Shown here piece by piece: positions 7,503 through 16,188 of a DNA stretch of 27,479 bases (position 1 is its first letter; every line of letters starts with the position of its first letter). The stretch is from Clostridia bacterium (GTDB lineage Bacteria > Bacillota > Clostridia > Oscillospirales > Acutalibacteraceae), in contig JAFZOE010000016.1 of the NCBI GenBank assembly GCA_017552845.1, positions 1-27,479 on the forward strand. Reading direction: 5' to 3'. The translations under genes were made by a program, and so were the position numbers. Under the pieces are notes generated by a model, which was not told the DNA's origin, made no database searches, and saw only the letters and a program-made list of their open reading frames with translations.

Positions 7503-8912
7503 ATGAATCTGACTTACGGCGTAAAAGACAAACCGAAAGCGGGTCAAATCATTGTATTCGCTTTCCAGCAGCTCCTCGCAATCCTCGCGGCAACCATCGT
7601 TGTTCCCGTCATCGTAGGCCACGGAATGGCTCAGTCGGCAGCTCTTTTCGGCGCAGGCATAGGCACCCTCGTCTATCAGCTGTTCACTAAGTTCAGAAGC
7701 CCCGTTTTCCTCGGCTCATCCTTCGCATTCCTCGGCTCAATGGCAGCCGCATTCGCAGGCGGCGTTTCCGCAGCTCTCGGCTTCGCAGGTCTTATCCTCG
7801 GCGCCGCATTCGCAGGCCTTGTCTATGTAGTTATCGCCATTATCGTAAAGATCGCAGGCGTTAACTGGATCAACAAGCTCATGCCCGCATGCGTCATAGG
7901 CCCCACTGTTGCAATCATCGGTCTCTCCCTTGCAGGCAACGCAGTCGGCGATTCACTCGGCGGCGCTACCGCAATTGCAGACGGCTATCTCATGACAAAG
8001 AACGGCTGGGCATTCTTCATTTGCGCTCTCGTTACTCTCTTCGTAGTTATAATCTGCTCCGTATTCGGCAAGAAAACCGCTAAGCTCATCCCCTTCATCA
8101 TCGGTATCGCCGCAGGCTATATCGTAGCGACAATCTTCACCGTAACCGGATTCTCACAGATCATCGATTTCATCAAATTCAGCGGCATGAAACTTTTCGC
8201 TGTTCCCGAATTTACATTCCTCACCGGTCTCAAAGGCCTTTCCGAAATCACCGGTTCATATATCGCAACCATCGCAGTTGCCTATATTCCCGTAGCATTC
8301 GTTGTATTCGCAGAGCATATCGCGGACCACAAGAACCTCTCCACAATTATCAATCAGGAACTGCTTGAGGATCCCGGTCTCCACAGAACCCTCCTCGGCG
8401 ACGGTATCGGCTCAATGGTCGGCGCATTCTTCGGCGGCTGCCCGAACACAACTTACGGCGAATCAATCGGCTGCGTAGCCATCACCGGCAACGCCTCCGT
8501 CATCACTATCACCACAACAGCAATCATCGCAATTCTCGCTTCCTTCTTCAATCCGTTCATCGTTCTTCTCAGCTCGATTCCCTCCTGCGTAATGGGCGGC
8601 GTCTGCATCACCCTCTACGGCTTCATCGCAGTCAGCGGTCTCAAGATGATCCAGAATGTTGACCTCGGCGAAAACAAGAATCTCTTTGTCGTTGCGGTAG
8701 TTCTTATCAGCGGTATCGGCGGAATGAAGCTCTGCATCGGCACAGAGAACACTCACGTTACTCTCACCGCAGTTGCCTGCGCTCTCATCCTCGGCATCAT
8801 CGTAAACCTTGTTGTTTCCGGCGCCGATGACAAGAAAGCAGCTCCTGCTCCCGCGGCAGTTGAAGCTCCTGCCGAAGCTCCCGCAGAAGCGGCAGAAGAT
8901 ACAGAGGCATAA
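7503..8912 (+). CDS. uraA: NCS2 uracil/xanthine permease, UraA-like
   Basis: A 469-residue, multi-spanning membrane transporter of the nucleobase:cation symporter-2 family that imports uracil with protons. Two substrate-site segments are recognisable: FAEHIADHKNL in the middle, carrying the Glu and His that bind uracil in UraA, and NTTYGESIG further on with the second Glu. These favour uracil over xanthine. The open frame runs upstream to 7389, but TTGGAGGTAATTTT directly before the ATG at 7503 and the family N-terminus decide the start. The last 25 or so residues are a soluble tail rich in Ala, Pro and Glu after two lysines, which is unusual. The gene stands alone with its own promoter and terminator. 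Preferred codons (ctc, gca, atc) dominate, suggesting high expression. Confidence 0.92.
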   Translation: MNLTYGVKDKPKAGQIIVFAFQQLLAILAATIVVPVIVGHGMAQSAALFGAGIGTLVYQLFTKFRSPVFLGSSFAFLGSMAAAFAGGVSAALGFAGLILGAAFAGLVYVVIAIIVKIAGVNWINKLMPACVIGPTVAIIGLSLAGNAVGDSLGGATAIADGYLMTKNGWAFFICALVTLFVVIICSVFGKKTAKLIPFIIGIAAGYIVATIFTVTGFSQIIDFIKFSGMKLFAVPEFTFLTGLKGLSEITGSYIATIAVAYIPVAFVVFAEHIADHKNLSTIINQELLEDPGLHRTLLGDGIGSMVGAFFGGCPNTTYGESIGCVAITGNASVITITTTAIIAILASFFNPFIVLLSSIPSCVMGGVCITLYGFIAVSGLKMIQNVDLGENKNLFVVAVVLISGIGGMKLCIGTENTHVTLTAVACALILGIIVNLVVSGADDKKAAPAPAAVEAPAEAPAEAAEDTEA

Positions 8913-8931
8913 AGAATTATTTAATAATAAC

Positions 8932-8968
8932 ACAGCCCTCTCCGCTTGGGAGAGGGCTGTTCATTTTG
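8932..8968 (+). terminator. Terminator of the uracil permease gene
   Basis: A perfect 12-base stem, ACAGCCCTCTCC (8932-8943) with GGAGAGGGCTGT (8949-8960), closes a GCTTG loop and is followed by TCATTTT. The T run is short but the stem is strong. It sits between convergent genes; on the minus strand TTATTATT follows, so weak use by the YitT-family gene is possible. Confidence 0.8.
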
Positions 8969-8975
8969 CTTGGCA

Positions 8976-9869
8976 CTAACTGTTTATGCTTCTTCTGAAT
9001 CCTTTGCCGAGGACTTCGTTTGCTTCGCTGACGATGATAAATGTTTCCTCGTCTATTGATCTTACTGTTTTAAGCAGACCGCTGATTTCATTTTTTCTTG
9101 CGACACAGATAAGCATATTTTTCTCTTCTTTGGAATAAGCACCTGTTGCGGGAATAATCGAAACACCGCGCCTTGAGGACGAAATAATCGCCTCTGCGAT
9201 TTCGTGCGCCTTGTCGGAGAAAATCATCAGCATCTTTCCGTTGCCCATGCCGTAAAGCAGGGAATCAATCACGCGGGATGAAACGAAAGCTACAATAATA
9301 GCATAAAGTCCGCTGTCGAAGCTTTTGAAAACTATCATATAAATAATGACTATCAGCGCATCCGCCGCCATAACAACCTTGCCGACGGTAATATATGGAA
9401 TGACTTTATGAACCAGCCTGCCGATTATATCCGTGCCTCCGCTTGTGGCGTTTGTCGTCATTATCATTCCGAGACCTGCGCCCTGTAGAACACCGCAAAT
9501 CAGCGCGGCAAGTATCGGGTTGCCCTCATAAACGGGAATATAAGTCTTGAAAAGCCAGGTCATAAGGTCGAGCGCGACCGAGAGAATTCCCGAAACGATA
9601 AGAGTTTTGAGAAGGCTCGTTTTGCTGATAAAAATATACATCAGAATCAGCAGTGGAACATTAAGGGCAAAGCCCACAAGACCTATCGGCCAGCCGAAAA
9701 GCTTATGGAGAATTACGCCCGCGCCGGTCATGCCGCTTTGGGCTATCGAATTCGGCAGAGCAAATCCGTTGACCGCTGTCGCATAGAGAATACAGCCGAT
9801 TATCCATATCCCCGCCTCTTTCGCGGCATTCAGCGCCGTCTTTTTATCAGGCATCTTCAACGGTTTCAC
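8976..9869 (-). CDS. YitT-family membrane protein (DUF161/DUF2179)
   Basis: A protein of 297 residues with about five or six hydrophobic segments in the first two thirds (YitT membrane domain, including the family segment NATSGGTDIIGR) and a soluble C-terminal DUF2179 domain of roughly 80 residues. The biochemical role of the family is not established. The start is ambiguous: a GTG at 9869 has GAAGG six bases before it, while an ATG at 9854 is five codons further in with no clear ribosome binding site. Both lie inside the end of mrnC, so translation is coupled (overlap 23 or 8 bases). It is the last gene of the uvrC-obgE-mrnC run. Confidence 0.9.
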   Translation of the reverse strand: MKPLKMPDKKTALNAAKEAGIWIIGCILYATAVNGFALPNSIAQSGMTGAGVILHKLFGWPIGLVGFALNVPLLILMYIFISKTSLLKTLIVSGILSVALDLMTWLFKTYIPVYEGNPILAALICGVLQGAGLGMIMTTNATSGGTDIIGRLVHKVIPYITVGKVVMAADALIVIIYMIVFKSFDSGLYAIIVAFVSSRVIDSLLYGMGNGKMLMIFSDKAHEIAEAIISSSRRGVSIIPATGAYSKEEKNMLICVARKNEISGLLKTVRSIDEETFIIVSEANEVLGKGFRRSINS

Positions 9870-10239
9870 CGCCTTCCTTCATCAGATTATATAATTCAAG
9901 AATCCTCTGTTTATTATTGCCGAGATACAGCCAGCCGAAAAGGCATTCAAGGCCCGTGGCATAGTGATAATCCGAAGCGGACTGATTCTTTGGAGTGCTG
10001 CCCGGATGGGCGTTCCTGCCCCTCTTGAATACCTCTGTCTCCTCCTCGCTCAGAGCGGGGAGAATCTTTTTTATCGCCGCCGCCTGAGCAGATGCGCAGA
10101 CCCTCTGCGAGGCGAGCTTATGAAGGTCGCCTGCGGGCCTGTTGGCGTCGTCAAGAAGCTCTTTCCGGACCAGCAGATCGAAGACCGTGTCGCCCAGGAA
10201 CGCGAGAGCTAGCGGACTGTATGATGATGGATTTGACAA
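9847..10239 (-). CDS. mrnC: Mini-ribonuclease III
   Basis: A 130-residue RNase III domain without the double-stranded-RNA-binding domain, the Mini-III form of Firmicutes that matures 23S rRNA. The catalytic core is visible as AFLGDTVFDLLVR (acidic residue D17) near the N-terminus and the GLECLFGWLYL segment near the C-terminus that carries the second active-site Glu. The likely start is TTG at 10239: no ATG is suitably placed, and AAGGTGA stands just before it, overlapping the stop of obgE nine bases away. Length agrees with the family. Its position directly after obgE suggests coordinated production of two ribosome-maturation factors. Confidence 0.92.
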   Translation of the reverse strand: MSNPSSYSPLALAFLGDTVFDLLVRKELLDDANRPAGDLHKLASQRVCASAQAAAIKKILPALSEEETEVFKRGRNAHPGSTPKNQSASDYHYATGLECLFGWLYLGNNKQRILELYNLMKEGGETVEDA

Positions 10240-10248
10240 AAAATCACC

Positions 10249-11520
10249 TTAATTCACAAAATCAAATTCGAGGTCGTAAATCGAGACGGTATCGCCCTCC
10301 TGAATTCCGTGCTCATGAAGGGCGTCGATTATACCGCTTGAAACAAGAATCCTCTGGAAATACTGCAGGGACTCATAATCGTCAAGATCGCATCTCTGCA
10401 GAATCTTGAGAAGCCATTCTGCCTCAACAAAATAGACATTGTCGCGAACCGTAATCGTAAAGCCCTTATCCTGCGTTTTTTCAAACATTTCAACGGGTAT
10501 TGCTTCCGTTTCATAGCGCTTGATGGGCGGAAGAGTCTGAAGTTTATTCCAGATTGCATTGACTATTTCCTGCGTTCCCTCATTTATCGGGGCGCACATT
10601 TTATAGAATTCATATCCTCTGCTCTCAAAATATTCCCTGAGAGTTTCAAGCTGCTCATCGCTCGCGAGGTCGATTTTGTTCGCAACCACAATCTGCGGCC
10701 TCTTTGCAAGCTCGGGATCGAATTTTTCAAGCTCTTTGTTTATGATATTGAAATCGTCAATCGGGTCCCTGCCCTCGCTACCCGCTGCATCAAGTATGTG
10801 AACGAGCATACGGCAGCGGTCAACATGGCGCAGGAATTCGTGTCCGAGGCCGACTCCGTCGCCCGCGCCTTCAATGAGACCGGGTATATCCGCCATCACG
10901 AACGAATTGCCCTCGCCCATTGAAACGACGCCGAGCACTGGCGTAATTGTAGTAAAATGATAATTGGCGATAATCGGCTTCGCCTCGCTGACGACAGAAA
11001 CGAGAGTGGATTTGCCAACATTCGGAAAACCGAGCAGACCGACATCGGCGAGAAGTTTCAGCTCGAGAGAAACCTCCCATTCCTCGCCCGGCGTGCCGTC
11101 TTTGGCAAATCTCGGGACCTGTCTGGTCGGAGTTGCAAAATGGGGATTGCCCCAGCCGCCTCTGCCGCCCTTCGCGGCGATAAAAGGCTCATCGGTTGAC
11201 ATATCCGCCATTACGGCGCCGCTCTCAACTTCTCTGATTATCGTGCCTCTGGGAACCTGAATTATGAGATCCTCGCCTTTGCGTCCGTTTTTTCTGCCGC
11301 CCGAGCCGTCCTGGCCGTTCGGGGCGGTGTATTTTCTTTTATAGCGGAAATCAGCAAGTGTGGAGAGATTGTCGTTTACCTGAAAAACGATGTTTCCGCC
11401 TCTGCCGCCGTCACCGCCGTCGGGGCCGCCCGCGGCAACATATTTCTCTCTGCGGAAGCTGACGGCTCCGTTGCCGCCGTTGCCGCCTTTTATTTTGATT
11501 TTTGCAATGTCAACAAACAT
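10249..11520 (-). CDS. obgE: GTPase Obg
   Basis: A 423-residue Obg GTPase involved in 50S assembly and stress control. It has the glycine-rich Obg domain (residues 1-158, with many GG repeats such as GGNGGNGAVSFRREK), a G domain with P-loop GFPNVGKST at 164-172, DIPG at 211-214 and the guanine-specificity motif NKID near 281, and a C-terminal OCT domain of about 70 residues as found in Gram-positive bacteria. AGGAGAAAAGT precedes the ATG at 11520. The uvrC stop lies nine bases upstream and mrnC follows nine bases downstream, so all are one operon. Confidence 0.97.
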   Translation of the reverse strand: MFVDIAKIKIKGGNGGNGAVSFRREKYVAAGGPDGGDGGRGGNIVFQVNDNLSTLADFRYKRKYTAPNGQDGSGGRKNGRKGEDLIIQVPRGTIIREVESGAVMADMSTDEPFIAAKGGRGGWGNPHFATPTRQVPRFAKDGTPGEEWEVSLELKLLADVGLLGFPNVGKSTLVSVVSEAKPIIANYHFTTITPVLGVVSMGEGNSFVMADIPGLIEGAGDGVGLGHEFLRHVDRCRMLVHILDAAGSEGRDPIDDFNIINKELEKFDPELAKRPQIVVANKIDLASDEQLETLREYFESRGYEFYKMCAPINEGTQEIVNAIWNKLQTLPPIKRYETEAIPVEMFEKTQDKGFTITVRDNVYFVEAEWLLKILQRCDLDDYESLQYFQRILVSSGIIDALHEHGIQEGDTVSIYDLEFDFVN

Positions 11521-11529
11521 ACTTTTCTC

Positions 11530-13371
11530 CTAATCTTCATCGTGAAAAGCTTCATATACCGCCTTCGCCGCGGCTTTGCTCATACCCTTGACCGCCGATA
11601 ATTCCTCCTCGGTTGCCTTGGAAATCGCGCGCACGGTTTTGAAATGCTTCATCAGCGCCTTCGCCCTTGATTCGCCTATTCCTTCAATATTGATAAGCGT
11701 TGTGGAAATTCCCGATTTCTTGTTTTTCGCATGGTGATAAGCAACGGAATACCGGTGAACCTCCTCCTGAATTGTAGATACGAGCGTGAAAGCGCTTCGC
11801 TTTGAGGTCAGCGAAATTTCGCCGCCGGATTTCGCAATCGCTCTTGTGCGGTGGTGGGAATCCTTGACCATTCCGAAAAGCGGTATATCAAGATTATGTT
11901 TCATCAAAACGGGTATTACCGCATTTACCTGGCCGCTTCCGCCGTCGAGAAGTATCAGATCGGGAAGCCTGCCGAAACCCTCGGTATCCTCGCTGTTTTC
12001 ATATTCGGTCAGCCGTCTGTCAATGACCTCCGCCATTGAGGCATAGTCATCCTGGCCGGAAAAGCCCTTTATCGTAAAACGGCGGTAGGCTTTTTTGAAC
12101 GGCAGGCCGTCTTTGAAAACGACCATTCCCGCAACATTATTTGAGCCCGCCGTATGTGAAATATCATAGGATTCGATGAATTCGGGCGGGGATTTAAGAC
12201 CTAAAATCTGACCGAGCTCATCGAGAGCCGCGGTCGCCTTGCCGGTGCGCCCGAGATAGAGCGCAAGCTTCTGCGCGGCGTTTGAGCGGCACATTTCCAT
12301 AATGCTGTGCTGTTCTCCGCGCTGAGGCACGGCAATAGTTACCTTCCTGCCCGCCTTTTCGGAGAGCCACTGCGAAAGGAGCTCAGCATCCTCAGTCTCG
12401 CCGTCAACCGCAATTCTCGGCGGAGCGTAATCCCTTATCGTATAAAAGCTTCTGATAAGCTCATGCCTTGCGGAAGGCAGATCCTCGGGCAGGTCTATTA
12501 TGAAATGCTCGCTGTCGTATAGACGGTAGTTTTCAAATCTCAGGACCGAGAGGCAGGCTTTCGGATTCACGCCCTGCTTGGCTCCGACTATTGCAAAAAC
12601 ATCCTGCTCCTTAACTGAGGCAGCAACCACCTTCTGCTTATCGGAAATCTTATTTATTGCCTTTATGGTGTCGCGGAGTTTCGCGGCTTTTTCAAATTCT
12701 TCGTTTTCGGAAGCCTTCATCATCTGCTCCGTCAGCTCTTCAATCACTTTATCCGAACCGTTTGTGATAAAATCGAGAGCGCGGGCGACATTTTCGTTAT
12801 GAGCGTCTTTTTTTATCTTGCCGGCGCAGGGGGCGGAGCACTGGCCTATCGAATAATTGAGGCAGGGTCGGCTCTTGCCGTATTCCTTAGGGAACTGCTT
12901 ATTGCAGGTCGGAATTCTGAATATCTTCTTTGCTCTGTCAACTGCGGCAGATATTCCGGCAGAGCTCATATAAGGGCCGATATACTGTGCGCCGTCTTCA
13001 TCCTTCTGAAGAACAACTCTGAAATTCTTCCACTCATCGCCGTAAATCTTGATATAACTGTAGCCCTTGTCATCCTTCAGGAGAATATTGTATTTCGGGG
13101 AATGCTGTTTTATCAGAGAGCATTCGAGCACAAGGGCCTCGAACTCGGTGTCGCAGAGAATGTAATCAAAATCATTGACATTTTCGACCATTTTCAGCAC
13201 TTTGGCTGTGTGATTCCTGGGCGAGCCGAAATACTGGCTTACTCTGTTTTTGAGCGCCTTCGCCTTGCCGATATAGATTATTTCCCCGCTCTTGTTTTTC
13301 ATGATGTAGACACCGGGAGTCAGCGGCAGGGACATTGCTTTTTTGCGGAGTTCGCCGATTTTTTCATTCAT
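11530..13371 (-). CDS. uvrC: Excinuclease ABC subunit C
   Basis: UvrC makes both incisions around a DNA lesion in nucleotide excision repair after UvrA and UvrB have marked it. The 613-residue protein shows the N-terminal GIY-YIG nuclease (PGVYIM...IYIGKA at about residues 19-37), a cysteine-containing segment near 150-180 (CNKQF, CLNYSIGQCSAPC), a UVR helical pair that binds UvrB (about 205-240), the C-terminal RNase H-like nuclease (FIESYDISHTAG, LILLDGGSGQVNA) and a final helix-hairpin-helix pair (LINIEGIGESRAKAL). Length is normal. AAGGGGTGAGAGA precedes the ATG at 13371. It leads the operon uvrC-obgE-mrnC-YitT. Confidence 0.97.
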   Translation of the reverse strand: MNEKIGELRKKAMSLPLTPGVYIMKNKSGEIIYIGKAKALKNRVSQYFGSPRNHTAKVLKMVENVNDFDYILCDTEFEALVLECSLIKQHSPKYNILLKDDKGYSYIKIYGDEWKNFRVVLQKDEDGAQYIGPYMSSAGISAAVDRAKKIFRIPTCNKQFPKEYGKSRPCLNYSIGQCSAPCAGKIKKDAHNENVARALDFITNGSDKVIEELTEQMMKASENEEFEKAAKLRDTIKAINKISDKQKVVAASVKEQDVFAIVGAKQGVNPKACLSVLRFENYRLYDSEHFIIDLPEDLPSARHELIRSFYTIRDYAPPRIAVDGETEDAELLSQWLSEKAGRKVTIAVPQRGEQHSIMEMCRSNAAQKLALYLGRTGKATAALDELGQILGLKSPPEFIESYDISHTAGSNNVAGMVVFKDGLPFKKAYRRFTIKGFSGQDDYASMAEVIDRRLTEYENSEDTEGFGRLPDLILLDGGSGQVNAVIPVLMKHNLDIPLFGMVKDSHHRTRAIAKSGGEISLTSKRSAFTLVSTIQEEVHRYSVAYHHAKNKKSGISTTLINIEGIGESRAKALMKHFKTVRAISKATEEELSAVKGMSKAAAKAVYEAFHDED

Positions 13372-13410
13372 TCTCTCACCCCTTCCGGATAATAATCAAC
13401 CTTACATTTT

Positions 13411-13439
13411 ATAATAACACAGTAACTATATATTGTCAA
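13411..13439 (-). promoter_or_regulatory. Promoter of the uvrC operon
   Basis: On the minus strand a perfect TTGACA (13434-13439) and TATTAT (13411-13416) are 17 bases apart. The predicted start near 13405 leaves a leader of about 35 bases before uvrC. Confidence 0.7.
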
Positions 13440-13532
13440 ACCAAAGAATAGACTATACAATATCCCGAAAATTGCCGCTGTTTTTTATGCACTTTTTCTG
13501 TTTTATCTAATGCTATTTTATTTAATTAATGA

Positions 13533-13538
13533 TATAAT
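13533..13538 (+). promoter_or_regulatory. Possible -10 box for the acyl-CoA synthetase gene
   Basis: A perfect TATAAT lies about 60 bases before the chosen start. No good -35 hexamer is visible at 16-18 bases, so the promoter call is tentative. The rest of the gap between uvrC and this gene is AT-rich without further recognisable signals. Confidence 0.35.
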
Positions 13539-13599
13539 TTGAAAGGTTAATCTGCGAAAAACCGAAATGGTATATTTCAAAACGGAAGGATGTAAAGCT

Positions 13600-15267
13600 T
13601 TGAAAAAGAAATTACTCAACGACATCGACCCCGCATTTGTAGAAGAAATAAACAAGCTGAAAACGCTCAAGGAAATCATCGAATACGGCACCAGAAAGGG
13701 CGGCGACAAGAGACAGTTCATCTTTCTCAACGCCAAGAAGGAAGAGGAGGAGCGCTCCTTCAACCAGACCTGGGACGAAATCACCGCTCTCGGCACTTAC
13801 TATTATCTCCACGGCCTTGACGGCAAAAAGAAGATCGCAATCATTGCCGAGAATTCCTATGAATGGATAGTTGCCTATTACGCCACTCTTATCGGCGGAA
13901 ATATCGTTTTGCCGATGGATATAAAGCTCTCTGAAGCAGAGATAGTCAGCCAGCTCATCAGAGGCGGATGCGACGCCATGGTCTACTGCGACGAAACCGC
14001 TCATTTCGTTGACGCGGTCAAGGCGGATCCGCAGAATCCGGTAAAGGAATTTTATAATGTCTCCGATTTCCCGGCATATAAAGAGGAAGGCAGAGCCGCG
14101 ATCAAGGCGGGCGACACACGCTGCATCGACGCTAAAGTTGAACCCGATGATCTTGCCTGCATCGTCTATACCTCGGGCACAACGGGCCTGAGCAAAGGCG
14201 TTATGCTCTCTCATTTCAATGTCACGAGCGATGTCACGGCATCCTGCTCAGTCCAGAAGGGCGAGCACGCCATGGGCTTCCTTCCGCTCAACCACACATT
14301 CTGCTGGGTCGGCGCCCTCTTCTCGGGCTACCTTCTCGCCGAATGGGGATATATCAACGACGGCGTCAAGGATCTTCAGAAGGATATGAAGACTTATCAT
14401 CCGCAGAACTTCTCGGCGGTTCCGCTCGTTGTCAACAGCATCTATGACAGAATCTGGAGAACCGCTAAGAAGAGCGGCCAGGCGGAGAAACTTGAAAAAG
14501 GTCTTAAAATCAGCAGATTCCTTTATAAGCACGGCATCGACGTTCGAAGAAAGATATTCAAAACCATCATCGACAACCTCGGCGGCGAACTTGAATTCAT
14601 AATCTGCGGCGGCGCGAATCTCGATCCGAAATACGAGCAGGGAATGAACGACTTCGGCATCCAGATCATCAACGGCTACGGCATGACCGAATGCTCCCCC
14701 GCTATCACCGTAAACCTCAGGGACTATGTCCGCTTCGGCAGCGTCGGTCAGGCTCTCCCCTGCAACAAAATCAAGATTATGTATCCCGATGAATTCGGTG
14801 TGGGCGAAATCTACGTTCAGGGCACGAACGTCATGCAGGGTTACTATAACGATCCCGAGGCGACCGCAGAGGCGTTTGATGACGCTGAGGACGGCAGATG
14901 GCTCAGGACCGGCGACTACGGCAGAATGGATGAAGACGGCTACCTCTATTTCGTAGGCCGCAAAAAGAATCTCATCGTTCTCTCAAACGGCAAGAACGTC
15001 TCCCCCGAGGAGATTGAGGATAAGCTCATCTGCATCGATTATGTCTCCGAAGTTCTCGTATATCAGGAAGATGACAAGATCACTGCGGAATTCTACCTCA
15101 ACAAGGAAGAATATCCCGATTGCGAGCAGCATCTGAAAGAGGATGTCCACAAGGTCAACGAGGTTCTCCCGAAATTCAAGAGAGTTATAACCATCAAGAC
15201 CAGGGATACCGAATTCCCGAAGACAACCACGATGAAAATCATCAGAAACCGCGAAATGTATTCATAA
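13600..15267 (+). CDS. AMP-forming acyl-CoA/fatty acid synthetase
   Basis: A 555-residue adenylate-forming enzyme that activates a carboxylic acid with ATP and then forms a thioester, by family usually long-chain acyl-CoA. Motifs are the P-loop YTSGTTGLSKG (about 190-200), the adenine segment NGYGMTECSP, the hinge region LRTGDYGRMDEDGYLYFVGR, and the C-terminal LSNGKNVSPEEIE. The longest frame starts with ATG at 13567, but that codon has no ribosome binding site. The TTG at 13600 has GGAAGGA nine bases before it and is the more likely start (alternative length 566). No acyl carrier protein or fatty-acid gene is adjacent; it stands alone between uvrC and the rpsF promoter. Chain-length preference cannot be told from sequence. 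Confidence 0.88.
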   Translation: MKKKLLNDIDPAFVEEINKLKTLKEIIEYGTRKGGDKRQFIFLNAKKEEEERSFNQTWDEITALGTYYYLHGLDGKKKIAIIAENSYEWIVAYYATLIGGNIVLPMDIKLSEAEIVSQLIRGGCDAMVYCDETAHFVDAVKADPQNPVKEFYNVSDFPAYKEEGRAAIKAGDTRCIDAKVEPDDLACIVYTSGTTGLSKGVMLSHFNVTSDVTASCSVQKGEHAMGFLPLNHTFCWVGALFSGYLLAEWGYINDGVKDLQKDMKTYHPQNFSAVPLVVNSIYDRIWRTAKKSGQAEKLEKGLKISRFLYKHGIDVRRKIFKTIIDNLGGELEFIICGGANLDPKYEQGMNDFGIQIINGYGMTECSPAITVNLRDYVRFGSVGQALPCNKIKIMYPDEFGVGEIYVQGTNVMQGYYNDPEATAEAFDDAEDGRWLRTGDYGRMDEDGYLYFVGRKKNLIVLSNGKNVSPEEIEDKLICIDYVSEVLVYQEDDKITAEFYLNKEEYPDCEQHLKEDVHKVNEVLPKFKRVITIKTRDTEFPKTTTMKIIRNREMYS

Positions 15268-15279
15268 TAAAAATAATTC

Positions 15280-15308
15280 TTGACTTTTATTATATTATTT
15301 GATAGAAT
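15280..15308 (+). promoter_or_regulatory. Promoter of rpsF-ssb-rpsR
   Basis: TTGACT (15280-15285) and TAGAAT (15303-15308) are 17 bases apart, with an AT-rich spacer. Predicted start is near 15315, giving a leader of about 80 bases that contains two hairpins. Confidence 0.7.
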
Positions 15309-15313
15309 TTAAC

Positions 15314-15390
15314 TCCGCCGTGTATGCGGCAGATTAGATTATAATTTATTCCTTGTCACGACAGTCGTGACCGAAGACCGGAAGGAGGTG
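15314..15390 (+). promoter_or_regulatory. Structured leader of rpsF, candidate S6:S18 autoregulatory site
   Basis: The leader holds a short hairpin (CCGC...GCGG, about 15314-15330) and a strong one, GTCACGA (15355-15361) with TCGTGAC (15365-15371) around CAG. It is followed by CGAAGACCGG and the ribosome binding site GGAAGGAGGTG. Many bacteria have an rpsF leader bound by the S6:S18 complex, whose recognition element contains a CCG next to a stem. The position and the CCG motifs here fit, but I have not matched the published consensus in detail. Confidence 0.45.
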
Positions 15391-15397
15391 CTTAAGG

Positions 15398-15691
15398 ATG
15401 TCAGCAAAGAACTACGAAACCATGGTTGTTTTCTCAGTAGCCAACGGCGAAGAAGCTGTTCAGGCACTCATCGAGAAATTCAAGGCCATGATCGAAGCGG
15501 AAGGCACTCTCGAGAGCATTGATGAGTGGGGCAAGCGCAAACTCGCCTATCCCATCAACGACGAGCCCGAGGGATACTATGCCATCTACAACTACTCGGC
15601 AGAGCCCGAGTTCCCCGCTGAGCTCGACCGTGTGTTCAAAATCACAGACGGCGTGCTTCGTTCGCTCATCATAGCAAAAGAAGAAAAATAA
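15398..15691 (+). CDS. rpsF: 30S ribosomal protein S6
   Basis: A 97-residue S6 protein that binds with S18 to the platform of the 30S subunit. The beta-alpha-beta ferredoxin-like fold is recognisable from NYETMVVFSV at the start, then IDEWGKRKLAYPI and EGYYAIYNY, and the end DGVLRSLIIAKEE. Length is typical. A very strong ribosome binding site GGAAGGAGGTG precedes the ATG at 15398. It is first in the classical rpsF-ssb-rpsR operon. Confidence 0.97.
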   Translation: MSAKNYETMVVFSVANGEEAVQALIEKFKAMIEAEGTLESIDEWGKRKLAYPINDEPEGYYAIYNYSAEPEFPAELDRVFKITDGVLRSLIIAKEEK

Positions 15692-15715
15692 TTAATTTTC
15701 AGGAGGCCGGAAACA

Positions 15716-16156
15716 ATGCTTAATTGTGCAGCAATTATGGGTCGTCTGACCGCGGATCCCGAGCTCAAGAAGACTTCTCAGGATATATCGGTATGCTCCT
15801 TCACCGTCGCAGTTGACAGAAACTTTGTCAAGCAGGGCGAAGAGCGTCAGGCAGACTTCATTGATGTTACAGCATGGAGACAGCAGGCCGAATTTGTCAG
15901 CAGATTCTTTCACAAGGGCTCAATGATTGCGGTTAACGGCTCTATCCAGACCAGAAACTGGGAAGACAAGAACGGCAACAAGAGAAAGAGCACAGAGATA
16001 ATCGCGGACAATATCAGCTTCTGCGGAGGCAAAAACGATACCAATACCGGAGCTTCTGCTGCTCCCGCCGCATTCAATGAACCCGCACCCTCATACTCAA
16101 CAGCAGATGAGGGAGATTTCCAGGAAATTCCCGATGAGGACGATCTGCCCTTCTGA
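15716..16156 (+). CDS. ssb: Single-stranded DNA-binding protein
   Basis: A 146-residue SSB with an N-terminal OB fold of about 105 residues (MGRLTADPEL, then ADFIDVTAWRQQAEFVSRFFHKG, GSIQTRNWEDKNGNKR), a flexible linker rich in Ala, Pro and Ser, and the acidic C-terminal tip ending DDLPF that recruits replication and repair proteins. The second residue context (LNCAAIMGRL) is a common variant. AGGAGGCCGGAAACA precedes the ATG at 15716. Located between rpsF and rpsR as in most Firmicutes, so its level is tied to ribosomal protein synthesis. Confidence 0.96.
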   Translation: MLNCAAIMGRLTADPELKKTSQDISVCSFTVAVDRNFVKQGEERQADFIDVTAWRQQAEFVSRFFHKGSMIAVNGSIQTRNWEDKNGNKRKSTEIIADNISFCGGKNDTNTGASAAPAAFNEPAPSYSTADEGDFQEIPDEDDLPF

Positions 16157-16188
16157 GAGAATTCCGATTATTAAAGGAGGTTTATGCC

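Noticed and set aside
12799..13392. Open frame of about 197 codons on the plus strand
   Set aside because: It is antisense to uvrC, which is certain from its domains; there is no ribosome binding site and no recognisable family.
13612..14214. Open frame of about 200 codons on the minus strand
   Set aside because: It mirrors the acyl-CoA synthetase gene and has no start signal or similarity of its own.
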